Below, in pieces: positions 60,481 to 64,000 of a stretch of 64,000 bases of DNA (position 1 is its first letter; the number at the start of each line of letters is the position of its first letter). The notes under the pieces are model-generated. The model was not told the origin of the DNA, ran no database searches, and worked only from the letters and a program-made list of their open reading frames with translations. Source of the stretch: Blumeriella jaapii (lineage: Eukaryota > Ascomycota > Leotiomycetes > Helotiales > Drepanopezizaceae); NCBI GenBank assembly GCA_009599575.1, contig VWND01000029.1, forward strand, positions 124,001-188,000. The letters are read 5' to 3'. Made by a program: the position numbers and the translations under genes.

Positions 60481-61359
60481 ATGATGGAACAGCCGCTCCA
60501 TGGCGACAAAGACATCCCGATCGCTGTCATTCCTACCATCTCCATCGCGGATGTAGACGAGGAACACGGGCAACGTGCTTTACAGCACGCCGCCTCGGAT
60601 CTCGGATTCTTCTACCTCAGGCTGGACAGCAGGGCCAGCATGCTCGCAGAGCTGCAAGACATGTACGCCTTGGCCGCCGAGTATTTCCTCCAACCGCAGC
60701 ATCTCAAACTCGCCGACGCGAGGAGCGACATCCAGGTCTCGCAAGACCTGGGATACAAGTCCAGCACATGCGACGAGACGTTCGAGGTACGAGTCTCCAT
60801 CTGGATTCCGCTGCCTACGCCAACCTGCTGACAAGGAGACCAGATCTCCTGGGACGAGATGGTCGCCGGCCAGGTGCTGCAACTCCCGCCAATCATGGCA
60901 CGCCAGCAGAAGCTGCTGCTCAGCTTCAGCTCAGCTTGCCAGGAGGCGTGCATGGCTCTGCTGCGAGGACTGGCGCGCCCTCTGCTTGGCCAGCATCGCG
61001 CCGGCCAGGCCAGCGAGACGGGCTTGAAGTTCATCTCGGAGCCGGCGCTGGAGAAAGTCGGCGATGTAGGCGACTACAGACACACCGACGCCGGCACGCT
61101 CACCATGCTGTTCTACGAGGCCTGGGGACTGCAGGTGCTTGCGCGCGAGTCGGGGATCTGGGCCTTCATCCCCCCCAAGGAGGGATGCGTGGTGGTGAAC
61201 GTGGCGGATTCGCTGGCGAAGCTCTCAGAAGGCCGTTTCCATTCACCTGTCCACCGCATCACACAGCCGCTGGACGGCAGAGCCGAGCGATACTACCTCA
61301 GCTACTTCTTGAGGCCGGAGCTTGCAGCTAAGGAGCTCATGGCCTCTATGGTGGCTTGA
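60481..61359 (+). CDS. 2-oxoglutarate/Fe(II)-dependent dioxygenase (isopenicillin N synthase-like fold)
   Basis: Exons 60481-60786 and 60844-61359. The 57-nt intron starts GTACGA, has GCTGAC and ends CCAG. Predicted 273 aa. Enzymes of this family use Fe(II), O2 and usually 2-oxoglutarate to hydroxylate, desaturate or cyclise small molecules. An N-terminal domain (IPTISIADVDE, then SDLGFFYL) precedes the double-stranded beta-helix. Iron ligands are His182 and Asp184 (DYRHTDAGTLTMLF) and His239 (FHSPVHRI); Arg251 in ERYYLSYFLRP probably binds the cosubstrate carboxylate, although the usual RxS serine reads tyrosine. The frame is intact. The start at 60481 gives a normal family N-terminus; 60376 would add 35 residues. 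It lies between a sulfotransferase-like gene and a TyrRS paralog, same strand. Substrate unknown. Confidence 0.88.
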
Positions 61360-61807
61360 GCGGGGAGCAAGGGAGATGTGTTTCCACGGCTGCTGGGCTG
61401 CTGGTCGAATGGCTGCCATAGGTTGAAGTGAGAGGGAAGTGAAAGCGAAAGTGGAAGTGAAAGGCGTCTGCTGGTTACAAGAACGAGCTATTTCCCACAC
61501 CCTCCATTCAAGTCCATCTTGACGCACGCTGCAGAGTAGGACGTGGTTGTGTGATATTACCTAAATGGCACAGTCTTGAGGGCCAGGGATTCCCATCACT
61601 CTAGGGACACAGCATATGCACTGCCGTGAGGTAAGCAACGAAGTCCTTACGATACTCAACGGCTTGAGCGATCGAAGGGGTGAGAAGAAGACCGCGCTCG
61701 TACTTCATCCTCGTTCAAAGCAGATGAGTTTGGCCTTCAATCGCGCCTCAACTAGTCGATCAGCTCTTGACCACTTGGGGCCAACATATTGCCAGAAGCC
61801 GGTCGAG

Positions 61808-63181
61808 ATGACTTCAACCTTGAGCGTAGACGAAAGGCTACATCTCATTACGAGGGGATTGCCGGAGACTTCGGGGGAAGATGATATCAAGGCATTGTTG
61901 GAAAATGGCTTAGATCCCAAGGGCATCTGGGGTACGTGACGAGACCTCCGTGGGTGACAGCTGTTGACTTGACAAGTGACCGTTCCCACTGGCAGACCAC
62001 ACTTGGGGTATCTGGTGCCTCTGTTAAAGATGGCAGATTTTCTCAGAGCTGGTGTGGAGGTATGCGATGCTGATCTTCCTAATACAGACAATGACGAGAC
62101 TGACGATGTACAGTTCAACATTTGTCTAGGAGGTGACGACGGACACCCCAATTCGGAGCTTGGGGAGCTGACGGACCAACAGACATATACGGATTCCTCA
62201 TCAACTTCAAGTACCCTTACGGCCAAGTTCAGGAGCGCAAGAAGTTCTACAAATTCGTGTTCCAAGCCGTTTTCGAAGCGCTTGGCATTCCTGCGTTGAG
62301 CATCCCATTCATCGAGGAGTCCTCGTACGCCCTCGGCCCCGAGCACATCATGGACATGTACAAACTCTCGGCCTTGTCATCTCAGCGCCAGCTGCAGAAG
62401 ACGGGAGACGAAGTGGGAGTGAGCACAATGTTCGGACCTAGTACGTGGTGCAACTCGCGTTCTCTCGATGGCTACTGACCGCAATCGAAAGTGCTCACGC
62501 CGATTCTGCAAGCCTTGGACGAGGAATATCAATCGTCGGATTTCTCCTTTGGCGGCCTGGACCAGGTGGGAGGCTCTTCGTGTCCCTTCTCGTCGCGTGT
62601 AGGCTGACGGAAACAAGCGAGGTCTGTTTGGATTTGCCGAGGAGTTTCTCCCCAAGATGGGATACAAGCAGCGCGCGCACCTGATGAACGACATGCTCCC
62701 GGGGCTCAACGGGGGGAAGATGTCGGCATCCCTTCCCGAGTCCAAAATCGACTGTCTCGACCCTCCAGGGACTGTTCGCAGCAAAATCCTAGCGGTGCGG
62801 TGCAAGCAAGGGGACGCGCAGACGAATGGGCTCTTGGCTATCGTGAGGTTGATCCTGATCCCCCTCGCTCGACTGAGGCACGAACGATCCCGTGGAGAAA
62901 ATGGCTTTGGTTCCACCAAGGAGGACGCTGAGTCTGGACTGCGGAGTGACGCCCCGACTGGGACGGTCTTTAGCATGAGTGTGAATGGGACTACCAGGCA
63001 CTACAGGACGTATCTCGAGGTCGAGCACGAGTACATGCAGTTGCGATGCCACGAATCGTTCAAGCTGGCCGTGGCGGCATCGATCAACCAGCTTCTAGCT
63101 CGGGTGCGAGAGTCTTACTTCACCAATCCGGAATGGCAAGCGGTGGAGAAACTGGCCTACCCTGGAACGGAGGAAGAGTAA
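61808..63181 (+). CDS. Divergent tyrosyl-tRNA synthetase paralog, six exons including a 19-nt microexon
   Basis: Exons 61808-61931, 61977-62059, 62114-62132, 62183-62440, 62492-62565 and 62618-63181; introns 45, 54, 50, 51 and 52 nt, three with CTGAC-type branch sites. Total 1122 nt, 373 residues, no stops. Class I fold of the cytosolic eukaryotic TyrRS type: [13 protein letters not shown] at the N-terminus, HIGH-type motif in [33 protein letters not shown]-type motif in NGGKMSAS, and a C-terminal [13 protein letters not shown]. Oddities: the residue matching human Tyr39 is Ile (GIWVTVPTG) and the one matching Tyr166 is Thr ([10 protein letters not shown]); the preceding helix region is about three residues shorter; Gln and Asp of LQALD and Gln of GGLDQ remain. 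Amino-acid choice may be altered. An upstream in-frame ATG at 61616 is less likely as start. Confidence 0.82.
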
Positions 63182-64000
63182 GATTCCCACGATACTGCTT
63201 GCAATCGCTGACGCGCGTTGCCAGATTCGTGTCGACGCACGGAGCTGGGGCTTGGTGCTGATGAGAAATCTCGATTTCCATCCAGGAGCTATCGCCACAG
63301 CTTAACGTCTTGGTGACGCGAAGAGGATGGTTTAGTTTTGCTGAGTAGGAGAGAAATCAAATAAAAACAAGAGTTCAAGAGAAGTGACAGACGTGTACAA
63401 ACCGTGAAAGGCCTTGCCCAATCGTAAGAAAGAGCTAGTGATAACTTAGCACGTTGGGAGCAGAATCAACAGAGATCCTCAGCCTAAAAACATGCAAAGC
63501 TTCATGTTGCAGTACGCGGCATTCGCGCTTGGTATGGTAGCACAGAGATGGTGTCAGAGCTCTGAGGAAGGAATCTTATGATTTAAAAAATGATTTCGGG
63601 CGATGAATGGGGCGTATCCTGTACACTCTTAAAGGTCAGATATATATACATGTATATATGTATATATATATATATATACAAACATACAAGATGTGAAAAA
63701 GATCAACGCGATCCGTTCAAAACACTATCTACAGCAACAACATAAAACTATGAGGACCAGAGCATAAAATAGCGAGGATCCATCAACGGGGCCTCAAGGG
63801 ATCACATATCATAAAAAAAGCAGTTTTTCCACAATCACTTGAAACCAAAAAAAATGCAGAAGGTAGAGGTTACGAAGGGGAGGGAGAGCTTGATGTATGT
63901 GCCTATGTATGTATAGTAACACTTAAGCGAAGGAAAGATACGTACCTACCACAGATAGCCGAGCTGAAAAAGCCATAAGGACGAAACGAATCAAGGGCAG
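63182..64000. other. Downstream region, no gene recognised
   Basis: No coding frame with recognisable features. The A/T-rich second half with poly-A-like runs may be 3' untranslated sequence of the TyrRS paralog or of a gene beyond the edge. Confidence 0.5.
63640..63680 (+). repeat. AT dinucleotide microsatellite
   Basis: About 40 bp of alternating TA with two G/C interruptions (ATACATGTAT). Confidence 0.9.

Noticed and set aside
62060..62182. Apparent frameshift in the TyrRS paralog
   Set aside because: Explained by two short introns around a 19-nt exon. All six exons then total a multiple of three.
1..64000. tRNA, rRNA or CRISPR features
   Set aside because: Scanned by eye for cloverleaf arms, conserved rRNA words and spaced repeats. 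Nothing convincing was seen, although a tRNA could be missed without a covariance search.

Overview
The window looks like filamentous ascomycete (Pezizomycotina) DNA. The evidence is GT-AG introns of 45-113 nt with CTGAC/CTAAC-type branch sites, chromodomain-bearing Ty3/gypsy elements, a pogo/Fot1-type transposon, and a long block wrecked by transition mutations of the repeat-induced point mutation (RIP) type. The genus cannot be fixed from this alone. Two compartments meet sharply near position 49,270.

Positions 1-49,268 are AT-rich and contain essentially only nested transposable elements, all destroyed by C-to-T/G-to-A change. Left nest: gypsy element H (only its 3' part, 18114-20975) is interrupted by a minus-strand Ty1/copia element K (12901-18113, running off the left edge). 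K is interrupted by gypsy element A (27-12895, minus), and A by gypsy element B (3913-10320, plus). Right nest: pogo-like DNA transposon G (21533-49268) is interrupted by gypsy element C (23727-48989). C is interrupted by a different gypsy element D (25543-38385, minus) and by a third gypsy family, E (40552-46557). D is itself interrupted by F (26466-32883), of the same family as A, B, C and H. Exact 5-bp target duplications (TA for G) were found for A, B, C, D, E, F and G. A 557-bp island between the nests (20976-21532) contains an unmutated GC-rich stretch with palindromes.

Positions 49,271-64,000 have normal composition and hold single-copy genes, all on the plus strand. They are a small cysteine-rich secreted peptide gene (50377-50595), a decayed protein-kinase-like locus (51738-53619), a GH31 alpha-glucosidase-type gene with one apparent single-base deletion (54263-56919), a P-loop sulfotransferase-like gene with a degenerate 5' end (58960-59834), a 2-oxoglutarate/Fe(II) dioxygenase (60481-61359), and a complete but divergent tyrosyl-tRNA synthetase paralog (61808-63181). 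The TyrRS paralog has six exons, one only 19 nt long, and has lost two residues that bind tyrosine in the canonical enzyme.

The best candidates for new biology are the secreted peptide, which has two CX5CXC modules and sits about 1.1 kb from the repeat block, and the TyrRS paralog beside a dioxygenase and a sulfotransferase-like gene. The mutation spectrum of the repeats, which spares CpG, is also unusual. No tRNA, rRNA or CRISPR array was recognised.
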